Source: Myxococcus guangdongensis (GTDB lineage Bacteria; Myxococcota; Myxococcia; Myxococcales; Myxococcaceae). From it: DNA of 64,000 bases. Location: NCBI RefSeq assembly GCF_024198255.1, contig NZ_JAJVKW010000008.1, positions 408,773 through 472,772 on the forward strand. The letters are read 5' to 3'. Each line of letters begins with the position of its first letter. Positions within the stretch are counted from its first letter, which is position 1. This document shows, in pieces, positions 6,500-16,255 of the stretch. A program made the translations under genes and the position numbers. Under the pieces are notes generated by a model. It had not been told where the DNA came from and made no database searches. It saw nothing but the letters and a program-made list of their open reading frames with translations.

Positions 6500-9015
6500 T
6501 GAAACACTTCAAATCCCTTCGACGAGTGGGCCTCGTGGCGCTGTGTCTTTGCGCGTCGCAGGCCCTGGCGGACGCACGTCTGGAAGCCCGTCGCCACTTC
6601 CGCAACGGCATGAGCCTCATCGCCCGGAAGGAGTACGACCAGGGCATCGCCGAGCTGGAGCAGGCGTACGCCATCAAGCCCCACCCCAACGTCCTCTTCA
6701 ACATCGCGCGGGCGTACCAGGACGCGGGCCGTTCGGCGGAGGCGCTGGACACCTACCGGCGCTACCTGGCCAGCAACCCTCCGGACGCGGCCACGGTGGA
6801 GAGCACCATCGCGGCGCTGGAGCAGAAGCAGCGCGAGGCGGAGGCCGCCGCCGGCACGCCGGACAACTCCGCGCTGCCCATGCCGCCGCCTCCCGCCAGC
6901 GTCCAGTCCCAGCAGCAGTTGGCGGGGCTGCTCGAGCGGCTGGAGAAGGCCATCGAGCGCGCCGAGTCCATGCCGACGACTGGCGCGACGCCCGCGCCCT
7001 CCACGTACGTGCCCTCCGTGGTGCCCGGCATCACCTCCGAGGCGGCCACCGGCGACGACGGCGCGGTGCCCTACGAGGAGCGCGTGGTGACGGCCAGCCG
7101 CCGCGCCCAGTCCTCGCTGGAGGCGCCCAACGCCACCACCGTCATCACCGCGGAGGACATCCGCCTGTCGGGCGCCACCAGCCTGCCGGAGCTGTTGCGG
7201 CGCGTGCCGGGCGCGGACGTGATGTCGCTGGGCATCGGCAGCGCCAACGTGTCCATGCGCGGCTTCAACCAGCGCATCGCCAACAAGGTGCTCGTGCTCG
7301 TCGACGGGCGCACCGAGTACCAGGACTTCCTCGGCCTGACGCTCTGGTCCACCATCCCCATCGGCCTGGATGAAATCGAGCGCATCGAGGTCATCCGCGG
7401 CCCGGGCAGCGCGCTCTACGGCGCCAACGCCATGTTGGGCGTCATCAACATCATCACCCAGGCCCCCGGCTCGGGCCCCCGCGCGCGCTTCAACGTGACG
7501 GGCGGCACGGGCCACAGCGTGGCGGGCTCGTTCCTGAGCCACGGCAGCTCCGGGGCGCTGCGCTACCGCGCGTCGGTGGCTTACTCGCAGGCGGACAAGT
7601 GGAGCCGCGACTACGCCAGCGACCGGCCGGACATCGTGCTCAGGGACCCGGACCCGGACATCGGCATGCGCGGCGCCCGGGCCACGCTGTCCACGGTGTA
7701 CAGCTTCGCGGAGGGCCGCACGGTGGGCCTGTCCGGCGGCGTGCACCGCTACGCGACGGAAATCTATCCGCTGGGCCTGCTGCGCAACTACTTCATGGAC
7801 GGCCTCAACGCGTACGCCAAGGGCGACGTGGAGCTGGGGCCGCTGAAGCTCAAGACGTTCTGGAACCACATCTCCGGCAGCGCCGGGCCCCAGTACGAGC
7901 CCATCGGCCAGCGCTCGCTGGGCACGGAGGTCAGCTCCAACCTGTTCAACGCGGAGCTGCTCTTCGCGCGCGCCTTCCACCTGGGCGGCGAGCACCAGCT
8001 CAACGTGGGCGTGGAGGGCCGCCTCAAGCGCGTGGGCTGGGACTACCTGGGCCCCTTGCGCGAGGAGGTCCACGCGGCCGCCTTCGTGCAGGACGAGTGG
8101 CGCCTGGCGGACCCGCTGCGCCTCATCGCCAGCTACCGCGTGGACCGGCACCCGCTGCTCGACGGCGGCTCGCCGGGCCTGGCGCACTCGCCGCGCGTGT
8201 CCGCGTTGTTCATGCCCGTGGAGGGCCACGCGTTCCGCATCAGCGCGGCGTCCGCCTTCCGCGAGCCCACGTTCCTGGAGAGCTACACGCGGCTGCTCGT
8301 CCCCGTGCAGGGCGTCAACGGCGCCAGCGCGCTGACGACGGGCAACACGTCCCTGCGCCCCGAGCGCCTCACCGCCTTCGAGCTGGGCTGGCGCGGCGAG
8401 TCCGCGGAGCTGGGCATGGACTGGGACGTGGCCCTGTACCAGAACCGGGTGAAGGACCTCATCGGCCTGTCCAACTTCGAGCGGCTGCCGGTGGGCGAGT
8501 CCTACGACGCGGCCACGGGCAACTACCTCATCGGCCGCTCGCGCTTCGTCAACGAGGACTCCATCTACACCGCGCGCGGCGCGGAGGCGGGCCTCACGCT
8601 GGCGCTCATCGACGGCCTGGGCATCAAGGCGAGCGCCGCCTTCCAGACCGTCTCCTCCGACCTGGAGGACAAGGAGGAGTGCGGCCCGTGCAGCCAGGCG
8701 CCGCAGCTCAAGCTGTACGGCGGCGTCACCTACCGCACCAAGGCGGACCTCGAGTTCGGCGTGGACCTGGCCTACACCTCGTCCACCACCTGGATTGAGC
8801 GCGAGCCGGCGGCGTCGGACCCGACCCGCATCGAGCTGGCCTCCAACGCGCTGGGCGCGCACACCATCATCAACGCGCGCGTGGGCTACGCGGCCGTGAA
8901 GAACCTGGTCGACGTGGCGCTCATCGGCAGCCAGCTCGGCGCCGCGCACTCCCAACACCCCTTCGGCAACCGCATCGAGCGGCGCGTCTACGCGACGCTG
9001 ACGGTGACTCCATGA
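6499..9015 (+). CDS. TPR-fused TonB-dependent outer-membrane receptor (838 aa)
   Basis: A signal peptide (residues 1-24, ending ALA) is followed by a tetratricopeptide-type region (about 28-110, with HFRNGMSLIARKEYDQGIAELEQAY and NVLFNIARAYQDAGRSAEALDTY), then a proline-rich linker. EERVVTASRR at about 197 looks like a TonB box leading into the plug, which shows the classic LPELLRRVPGADV, the VSMRGF..R element, LVDGR and IERIEVIRGPGSALYGANAMLGVINI. The remaining 500 residues have beta-barrel character. Receptors of this kind import siderophores, vitamins or glycans with TonB energy. The periplasmic TPR suggests a protein partner. The gene starts one base inside the kinase stop and ends 4 bases into the next lipoprotein gene. 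Confidence 0.9.
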   Translation: MKHFKSLRRVGLVALCLCASQALADARLEARRHFRNGMSLIARKEYDQGIAELEQAYAIKPHPNVLFNIARAYQDAGRSAEALDTYRRYLASNPPDAATVESTIAALEQKQREAEAAAGTPDNSALPMPPPPASVQSQQQLAGLLERLEKAIERAESMPTTGATPAPSTYVPSVVPGITSEAATGDDGAVPYEERVVTASRRAQSSLEAPNATTVITAEDIRLSGATSLPELLRRVPGADVMSLGIGSANVSMRGFNQRIANKVLVLVDGRTEYQDFLGLTLWSTIPIGLDEIERIEVIRGPGSALYGANAMLGVINIITQAPGSGPRARFNVTGGTGHSVAGSFLSHGSSGALRYRASVAYSQADKWSRDYASDRPDIVLRDPDPDIGMRGARATLSTVYSFAEGRTVGLSGGVHRYATEIYPLGLLRNYFMDGLNAYAKGDVELGPLKLKTFWNHISGSAGPQYEPIGQRSLGTEVSSNLFNAELLFARAFHLGGEHQLNVGVEGRLKRVGWDYLGPLREEVHAAAFVQDEWRLADPLRLIASYRVDRHPLLDGGSPGLAHSPRVSALFMPVEGHAFRISAASAFREPTFLESYTRLLVPVQGVNGASALTTGNTSLRPERLTAFELGWRGESAELGMDWDVALYQNRVKDLIGLSNFERLPVGESYDAATGNYLIGRSRFVNEDSIYTARGAEAGLTLALIDGLGIKASAAFQTVSSDLEDKEECGPCSQAPQLKLYGGVTYRTKADLEFGVDLAYTSSTTWIEREPAASDPTRIELASNALGAHTIINARVGYAAVKNLVDVALIGSQLGAAHSQHPFGNRIERRVYATLTVTP

Positions 9016-10265
9016 GCCGCACCTCCTCCTCGTTCAAGCACTCCGCGCTCGCCGCGCTCACCTCGTCCCTGCTGGTGATGGGCTGTGAGTCCCCGTCCGT
9101 GGTCCCCACGGCGGACGGCCAGCAGGCCCTGCACACCGCCCGCATCGAGGGCAGCCTCGTCGTGCAGTCGGGTCTGCGTGGCAACGCGGTGGTGTTCCTC
9201 TACGACGTGGACAAGCGCCCGCTGCCGCCGCCCCAGGGCAGCGGTCGTCCGGTGGCCTTCACCGTCATCCCCGCGGCGCAGCTGTTCGGCCCGGCGATCG
9301 GCACGAACTCGCCGGGCCCCTTCACCGCGCCCTTCGCGTTCAGCCTGGTGGGCGCGGGCCGGTACATGCTGCGCGGCTTCATCGACGTGGACACCTGCGC
9401 GACGGGCGTCACGCCCTGCCACCTCCCCGACTTCAACCCCTGGTACGGCGTCACCAGCGAGCCCAACACGGGCGACATCGGCGGCGCCGCGGTGGACCTG
9501 ACCAACGGCCAGCCGCTGGTCCTGGAGGTCACCAAGGACGCGGAGGGCCACCCGCAGCCGCTCACCAACGTCACGGTGAGCTTCTCGCAGGCCACCGCGC
9601 AGGTGCCCGTGGACCGGCCCGCCTTCCAGGCCACCGTCGTCGTCGGTGGAGACCCCACCCTGGTGGCGGGTGGGCCCATGAAGGTGCTGCGGCTGACGCC
9701 GCAGGTGGTGGAGGCAGGCCCGGTCGCGCAGCGGCCCAAGGCCTTCCTCGTCAGCTACGTGGACGCCAACCGCGACGGCGTGCCGGACGACGCCAACCGC
9801 GACGGGGTGCCGGATGTCTGGCCGCGCGTCGTGGTGCGCAAGCTGGCGGATGCGCAGGGCCTGCTCGAGGACAATGACAAGGACCGCGACAGCGTCCTCG
9901 ACGCGGACGGCACCGACTACCCCCGCGCCGACGGCACCCGTGACGGCAAGCCGGACCTGGTGGTGCTCGCCGCGGGGCTGGTGATGGACCCCATCATCGC
10001 GGCGCTGACGGACGAGAACGGTCAGCCGCGGATGACGCCCGTCCCCCTGGCGGAGCTCCAGGTGGCCGTGCAGCCCATCGCCCTGGACGCCAGCGAGGCG
10101 GCCCCGGTTCGCCTCGAGGGGCTGCCGAAGGGCCGCTACTCCGTGGTGCTGATCCAATCCACGGGGCAGACGTGGCGGGTCCCCAACGAGCTCGCGCCGC
10201 CGTTGGCGGCCAGCATCGGGATTCCCGGAGTAGAAAGTCAGGCCTTCGTTCTTGAGGTCCCCTGA
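9012..10265 (+). CDS. Lipoprotein with aspartate-rich calcium-type repeats (417 aa)
   Basis: Residues 1-25 form a lipoprotein signal with the lipobox LVMGC (acylated Cys25). The body has no family I can name. Two aspartate-rich stretches, around DANRDGVPDDANRDGVPDVW (about 250-270) and DNDKDRDSVLDADGTDY (about 290-310), resemble the calcium-binding D-x-N-x-D-G-x-x-D repeats of thrombospondin type 3 or dockerin. The flanking regions look beta-rich, and a carboxypeptidase-like PVRLEGLPKGRYSVVLIQ is near the end. The start ATGA overlaps the receptor stop by 4 bases, so it is probably made in step with the receptor and may act as its surface or periplasmic partner. That role is inference. Confidence 0.75.
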   Translation: MSRTSSSFKHSALAALTSSLLVMGCESPSVVPTADGQQALHTARIEGSLVVQSGLRGNAVVFLYDVDKRPLPPPQGSGRPVAFTVIPAAQLFGPAIGTNSPGPFTAPFAFSLVGAGRYMLRGFIDVDTCATGVTPCHLPDFNPWYGVTSEPNTGDIGGAAVDLTNGQPLVLEVTKDAEGHPQPLTNVTVSFSQATAQVPVDRPAFQATVVVGGDPTLVAGGPMKVLRLTPQVVEAGPVAQRPKAFLVSYVDANRDGVPDDANRDGVPDVWPRVVVRKLADAQGLLEDNDKDRDSVLDADGTDYPRADGTRDGKPDLVVLAAGLVMDPIIAALTDENGQPRMTPVPLAELQVAVQPIALDASEAAPVRLEGLPKGRYSVVLIQSTGQTWRVPNELAPPLAASIGIPGVESQAFVLEVP

Positions 10266-10266
10266 G

Positions 10267-10306
10267 CCCCACTTCGTGGGGCGTGAGGGTGTGAGACGCC
10301 CCACGA
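10267..10306 (+). terminator. Two competing hairpins after the receptor-lipoprotein operon
   Basis: A short hairpin CCCCAC-TTC-GTGGGG (10267-10281) shares its right arm with a longer one, TCGTGGGGCGT (10274-10284) pairing with ACGCCCCACGA (10296-10306). The two cannot form together. No T-run follows, so it is either an imperfect terminator or a small switch ahead of the response-regulator gene. Confidence 0.45.
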
Positions 10307-10408
10307 CGGCAAAAAAGAGAGGAAGGACGGTGCTTTGACTTCAGCATGTCCTTCCGTCAACATGGTCGGGTCTGCAGGGGGACAGCCCCACCTGAGGTTG
10401 ATGATCCG

Positions 10409-10891
10409 ATGAAGGCCGGTACCCTTCCCTCCCCTGAGCCCGTTCCCAACCGCACCACGACGGACCCGGCGCGCCCTGGAGGAAGCCGGACCGCGACGGG
10501 CGGCGCGCCACAGCGCGTGCTGCTGGTGGATGACAGCCGCTCCATCCGGACGCTGCTGAAGATCTACCTCATGGCGCGCAACTTCGAGTTCCTGGAGGCG
10601 GAGTCCGCCGAAGAGGGACTGAAGGTCGCCGAGGCGGAGGGCATCGACCTCATCCTCACCGACTTCCACATGGACGGGATGAACGGCGCCGACTTCGCGG
10701 CGCAGATTCGCGCCAACGCCAACCCCCGGTTGGCCAAGGTCCCCATCCTGATGATGACGGGTGACCCGAACGTCGCCGAGGTGCGCGCGCTGGGTCAGAA
10801 GGCCGGCATCAGCGCCTTCGTCCGCAAGCCGGTGAGCTGCGCACAGCTCATGACGCTGGTGGACACCATCCTCCCGCTGCCGCGCAAGTAG
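10409..10891 (+). CDS. Single-domain response regulator, CheY-like (160 aa)
   Basis: The receiver domain spans residues about 36-157 with all key positions present: acidic pair D41-D42 in VLLVDDSRSI, phosphoacceptor D85 in ILTDFHMDGMNG, T117 in LMMTGDP and K140 in FVRKPVS. There is no output domain, so it should signal by protein contact or phosphotransfer. The first 35 residues are a proline/arginine-rich, low-complexity tail. ATG 10409 is chosen because it gives a compact protein; a further upstream in-frame start at 10346 is possible but would add 21 residues of no recognised type. No histidine kinase is adjacent, so the partner is elsewhere. It lies downstream of the receptor operon across a hairpin region. 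Confidence 0.88.
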   Translation: MKAGTLPSPEPVPNRTTTDPARPGGSRTATGGAPQRVLLVDDSRSIRTLLKIYLMARNFEFLEAESAEEGLKVAEAEGIDLILTDFHMDGMNGADFAAQIRANANPRLAKVPILMMTGDPNVAEVRALGQKAGISAFVRKPVSCAQLMTLVDTILPLPRK

Positions 10892-10896
10892 CACCT

Positions 10897-10911
10897 GGGG
10901 CCCAAGGCCCC
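10897..10911. terminator. Short GC hairpin between convergent genes
   Basis: GGGGCC-CAA-GGCCCC forms a 6-bp stem with a 3-base loop. It lies between the convergent stops of the response-regulator gene and msrQ and could end transcription in both directions. It has no T-run, so the call is weak. Confidence 0.35.
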
Positions 10912-10920
10912 GCCCTCACC

Positions 10921-11547
<627 letters not shown>

Positions 11548-11551
11548 GGCG

Positions 11552-12541
<990 letters not shown>

Positions 12542-12548
12542 GGCCCTT

Positions 12549-13322
12549 TTATAACGGCCCAGCGTCCCCGGCCGTTACATCGCCCGCCCGCTGCGGCACG
12601 GCGCGAGCGTCCTTGATGCGCCACAGCCGCCACCAGGGCGTGCCGGGGGACTGGTGGTGCTCCCAGTGGTAGCCGAAGAAGTAGCAGGACAGCATGGCCC
12701 ACGCGTGGTTGCGCGGCAGCGTGCGAGCGTGGTGCGGCGCCATGTCCGGCGTGTCCGGGCGCCGGTGCGGCAGGTAGGTGCCGAAGTAGAAGAGCTGCAA
12801 CGTGCCCAGCACGGCCGGCACCACCCAGAACACCAGCACGCGCGGCTGGGACACGCCCAGGAAGACGAGGATGTTGAACTTGGCCGCCATCACCCCCAGC
12901 TGCGGCAGCGTGGTGTAGCGGACCATGAACGTGCCCAGCCACGGCCAGAAGGACTGGGTGCGGGTGGAGAAGTCCGGGTCGTCGTCGCCCGTGGGGTTCT
13001 GGTGGTGCGCGTGGTGGTTCAACACCAGCCGCCGATAGGACAGCCCCGCGAACAGGAAGCAGGCGAGCGTCCCCACCGCCTCGTTCACCCAGCCCTGCCG
13101 GGCCACCGTGCCGTGCATGGCGTCATGGCCGGTGATGAACAGCCCCGTGCACAGCCAGGCCTGGAAGGCGACGTGCATCCACGTGAGGGGCGAGTCCAGG
13201 GGCAGCCCCGGCGACATCAGCATCCACGTCAGGTGCGCGCCCCACACGCCCAGGATGACGAGCGCGATGACGACGCCCCAGGGGCCAAGGGGTGTGGCGC
13301 GATGACGGGCCGAGGTCTCCAT
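12549..13322 (-). CDS. CrtW-type carotenoid ketolase / fatty acid desaturase family (257 aa)
   Basis: A membrane di-iron enzyme with three histidine boxes: GHDAMHG (66-70), NHHAHHQNPTGDDDPDF (103-118) and FGYHWEHHQSPGTPWW near residue 222. The order, the DPDF after box two, the FGTYLPHR segment and the HARTLPRN..W stretch match CrtW beta-carotene 4-ketolases more closely than general fatty acid desaturases. CrtW adds keto groups to carotenoid rings. Four hydrophobic segments support a membrane location. No other carotenoid gene is in view. It is followed by msrP after 7 bases, so it is probably transcribed with the oxidised-methionine repair pair. Start ATG 13322 follows AGGTGAG. Substrate is inferred. 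Confidence 0.78.
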   Translation of the reverse strand: METSARHRATPLGPWGVVIALVILGVWGAHLTWMLMSPGLPLDSPLTWMHVAFQAWLCTGLFITGHDAMHGTVARQGWVNEAVGTLACFLFAGLSYRRLVLNHHAHHQNPTGDDDPDFSTRTQSFWPWLGTFMVRYTTLPQLGVMAAKFNILVFLGVSQPRVLVFWVVPAVLGTLQLFYFGTYLPHRRPDTPDMAPHHARTLPRNHAWAMLSCYFFGYHWEHHQSPGTPWWRLWRIKDARAVPQRAGDVTAGDAGPL

Positions 13323-13345
13323 CTCACCTGACTCATGGGGACGAC

Positions 13346-13384
13346 CTCGCCGCCGCGCACGGGAAAGCACCCCGGCGCGGCGAG
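13346..13384 (-). terminator. Hairpin downstream of the M49 peptidase gene
   Basis: GCGGCGAG pairs with CTCGCCGC across a 23-base loop, 18 bases after the peptidase stop and 24 bases before the ketolase start. It could partly separate the two transcripts. No T-run follows. Confidence 0.35.
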
Positions 13385-13401
13385 CGGGCCGTCGGCCGTG
13401 G

Positions 13402-15126
13402 CTACTTCCGCACGCCGGCGTCGGCCGCGGGGGCGGTGGCCTCGCGCACCAGCTCCTCCGCGGTGACGTAGCGCGGCTCGATGTCCACCGGCACGTCCTT
13501 GAGCCGCTCGAGCACCTTGCGCACCGGCGGACGAATCACGCCCATCTTCGCCAGCAGCGCCTCGGCCGCCTTGCGGTCGCCCTTGGCCTGAATCTCCATC
13601 AGCTGCTTCGTCAGCGAGGTGACGGACTTCTTCATCGTCTCCGGCACCACGGAGAAGGTGCCGTCGGCGGCGACCTTCACCGCGCCGGTGTCCAGGAAGT
13701 AGTTGAGCTGCAGCGCCACGCCCTTGCCGTGCGCCTCGTCGATGCCGAAGCGGATGGAGCGGAACGCGGAGGCCAGGAACGTCGTGTACATGGTGCGGCC
13801 CATCGCCTTGTCGATGACGCCCGTGTCCATCAGCCGCTGCAGCGCCCACAGGCCGGAGATGTCCGCCTTGGCCTCCTCGAGCGCGCTGGACGACACCTGG
13901 AGCGCCTGACGCACCGTCGTCGCCTTGCCGCCCACGGTGATGTTGTGCGGCCCCAGCCCGTGCATCAGCTCGTGCATCAGGATGTGCGTGAAGAAGGCGT
14001 CGAAGGCCACGTCCTGCTGGTCCTTGGCGGACAGCGCCACCTTCGCGATGGGCACCAGCACGCGCTGGAACTTCGCCTCCTGCACGTTCTTGAGCATCAC
14101 GCGCTTGGAGCCCATGGCCTCCGTGACGCGCTCGTCGTTGGGCAGGTTGTACGCGGCCGTCTGCACGCCCCGGTTGGCGTCACCGGAGGAGAACAGGCTG
14201 TTGACGACGCGGATGGGGGCCAGCGCGCCCAGCTTCGGGTTGCGCAGCTTCGCGTCGATGGGCAGGTGGTTCTCCAGGTCCTGCAGGTGGTCGCTGAACT
14301 TCGACAGCTTCTGCGTCTCCGCGTCGTCGCGCAGGCCGACGAAGGCCTCGAACGCGGCCTTGTAGTTGAACCAGCCGTCCTCGTAGACCTCGTAGGGCCC
14401 CACGGTGGGCTCGATGCTCGCGTCCAGCTTCATCCACGCGACTTCGCTCGCGTAGTAGTCGTTCGAACCGAACGCGTCCGCGCGCGACTCCAGGAACGCC
14501 TTGAGCGTGGGCTGCTTCGTCAGCTGCGCGGCCTCGCGGAACAGGCGCGCGGCCTCGGCCAGCTCACCCTGGTACTCGATGCTGTACGGCACGGAGACGA
14601 ACTTGCCGTCGGTGCCCCGGCGGATGGTGGTGTAGAAGCCCGTGGCCTCCTTCTGCTGGGCCTCCGGCAGCGACTTCACCCACGCCTCCACCTGCTCCTT
14701 GGTGGCGCCGGCCGGATAGAAGTTGCCGGCCTCCGGCTTCGCGGGCACGCCCGGCAGGAACGGCCGCCCCTCGTCGAGGCTGTTCCACGGGCCCTTGTCC
14801 AACACGAACGCGTGCAGGCGCGCGCGGCCCAGCGGCGAGTCGTCTCGCACCAGCCCCAGGAGCACCGTCTCGCTGCCCGCCCAGCGCTGGCGCAGGAAGA
14901 GCGCGTCCATCAGCTGCGAGGCCTGGACGATGCGCGCGAGCGCCTGACGCTCGTTTCCGGGCAGGGCCTTCAAGTCCACCTTCAGCTCCACCGGGGCGAA
15001 GCGCGCGGTGAGGCGCTGCAGTTCGGCGGCGTCGGGCAGGGCGGCGGGGGCGGCGGCGTGCTCGGCGGCGAGGGCGGAGCCGGACAGCATCGCCGCACCG
15101 AGCACGGACAGGAGGGTTCGGTTCAT
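13402..15126 (-). CDS. Secreted M49 (dipeptidyl peptidase III-like) zinc peptidase (574 aa)
   Basis: A signal peptide (residues 1-20, ending ALA) is followed by a large alpha-rich protein of the M49 family. The zinc site is HELMH at 385-389, with the third ligand in LEEAKADISG (E417/E418 region), which matches the E-E-x-x-A-D motif of M49. Classical dipeptidyl peptidase III has a six-residue HEXXGH; here it is the five-residue HEXXH seen in some bacterial members. FNYKAAFEAFVGLRD and AYNLPNDERV are also typical of the bacterial branch. It would cleave dipeptides from peptide N-termini outside the cytoplasm. It is divergent from the CBM21 protein gene. Confidence 0.85.
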   Translation of the reverse strand: MNRTLLSVLGAAMLSGSALAAEHAAAPAALPDAAELQRLTARFAPVELKVDLKALPGNERQALARIVQASQLMDALFLRQRWAGSETVLLGLVRDDSPLGRARLHAFVLDKGPWNSLDEGRPFLPGVPAKPEAGNFYPAGATKEQVEAWVKSLPEAQQKEATGFYTTIRRGTDGKFVSVPYSIEYQGELAEAARLFREAAQLTKQPTLKAFLESRADAFGSNDYYASEVAWMKLDASIEPTVGPYEVYEDGWFNYKAAFEAFVGLRDDAETQKLSKFSDHLQDLENHLPIDAKLRNPKLGALAPIRVVNSLFSSGDANRGVQTAAYNLPNDERVTEAMGSKRVMLKNVQEAKFQRVLVPIAKVALSAKDQQDVAFDAFFTHILMHELMHGLGPHNITVGGKATTVRQALQVSSSALEEAKADISGLWALQRLMDTGVIDKAMGRTMYTTFLASAFRSIRFGIDEAHGKGVALQLNYFLDTGAVKVAADGTFSVVPETMKKSVTSLTKQLMEIQAKGDRKAAEALLAKMGVIRPPVRKVLERLKDVPVDIEPRYVTAEELVREATAPAADAGVRK

Positions 15127-15304
15127 GGCCCTTCCCTACCCCAACGTCGCGCCCCCTCCCAGCGCTCCCGTGCGCCTGTGCGCATCGGAACATTCCAGTC
15201 ACGACGGTTTGGCGGCGCGCGTCAGCGCTCGCTGACAACATGCGCAAGCCTGGATTTCCCGGGCAATCCAGGTGCCCTTCAACCCGGGCACGCGAGGACT
15301 TCTC

Positions 15305-16105
15305 ATGACGACGACTCGAACCGACCCCCTGTCCCGCCGGGGCCTTCTGCCGGGGCTGCTGGTGGCCCTGTGCGTGGGGCTGTTCTCCTCCTCCGCGCTG
15401 GCGGCGGACGAGGTGCGCCTGCTCAAGGCGGTGAGCACCGTGGGCAGCCGCTATGGGCAGACGTGGCAGGACGTCACCTACCTCCTGGTGGTGAAGAACC
15501 TGGCGTACGAGAAGCAGGTCGCCATCCACGACAAGCAGCCGGATGGGACGTGGCTGGATTTGGAGGCCAGCTACTCGGGCGACGCGGGCGCGGGGTACGA
15601 GCTGTGGAAGGTGACGCGCCAGTATCAGAGCTGGGGCACGTCCCCGCAGCCGACGCGCGATTTGGAGTTCGTGGCGAAGTACACGGTGAATGGCCAGACG
15701 TACTGGGACAACAACGGCGGGGCCAACTACCAGCTGGTGCGCACCAACGGGCCGCTGCTCCCCCGGGCCAACGTGCTGGTGGGCAGCAGCTACTGGCAGC
15801 CCACGGGCGAGGTGGACATCGGCATCGACGTGAAGAACCTCGCCTACACCAAGAGCGTCACCGTGGTGTACTCGACGGACCACTGGGCCACGTCCCACGA
15901 GGTCTCCGCGGCCTTCGTCCCCGGCTACGCGGTGGGCTACGCGTACGTCTCCAGCCCCAACGCGTACGGCGTGGAGCGCTGGCAGGCCCGCATCCCGGCC
16001 GGCACCGGCACGCCGCTGTACTACATCCGGTACGAGGTGGACGGGCACACGTACTGGGACAACAACTTCGGGTACAACTACCCGCCCATCTACCCTCCCC
16101 TCTAG
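15305..16105 (+). CDS. Secreted protein of two CBM21-type carbohydrate-binding modules (266 aa)
   Basis: The signal region (1-34) contains SRRGLLPGLLVAL and ends ALA, so either Sec or Tat export is possible. Two similar modules follow, about 36-145 and 150-266. Each has V-K-N-L-A-Y-x-K-x-V, an aromatic W, and a C-terminal Y-x-V-x-G-x-x-Y-W-D-N-N element (QTYWDNNGGANY and HTYWDNNFGYNY). These are hallmarks of carbohydrate-binding module family 21, which binds starch and glycogen. No catalytic domain is present, so the protein should bind glucan without cutting it. ATG 15305 follows GAGGAC; a GTG at 15272 is possible. The ligand is inferred from the family. Confidence 0.82.
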   Translation: MTTTRTDPLSRRGLLPGLLVALCVGLFSSSALAADEVRLLKAVSTVGSRYGQTWQDVTYLLVVKNLAYEKQVAIHDKQPDGTWLDLEASYSGDAGAGYELWKVTRQYQSWGTSPQPTRDLEFVAKYTVNGQTYWDNNGGANYQLVRTNGPLLPRANVLVGSSYWQPTGEVDIGIDVKNLAYTKSVTVVYSTDHWATSHEVSAAFVPGYAVGYAYVSSPNAYGVERWQARIPAGTGTPLYYIRYEVDGHTYWDNNFGYNYPPIYPPL

Positions 16106-16178
16106 CCCTCCCGAGGGCCGACCCGGGGGCCTGGCCGTCCAGCGCCGGGCCCACCGGGGGGCATTCGGGCGAAGGCCC

Positions 16179-16206
16179 TCGACAGGCCGGTTTGCATGGT
16201 TATGGG
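16179..16206 (+). promoter_or_regulatory. Candidate htpG promoter
   Basis: TCGACA (5 of 6 to TTGACA) is followed after 16 bases by TATGGG, ending 50 bases before the htpG start. The -10 is poor. No clear heat-shock sigma-32 pattern or CIRCE repeat is visible. Confidence 0.3.
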
Positions 16207-16255
16207 GAGACGACGCTTCGCGCCCACACGGGGCGCGCCCGGAGGCCTTGAACCC

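Noticed and set aside
6496..8958. 820-residue open frame opposite the TonB receptor
   Set aside because: Shadow frame of GC-rich coding sequence, Ala/Arg/His-rich with no domain; the opposite strand shows clear receptor motifs.
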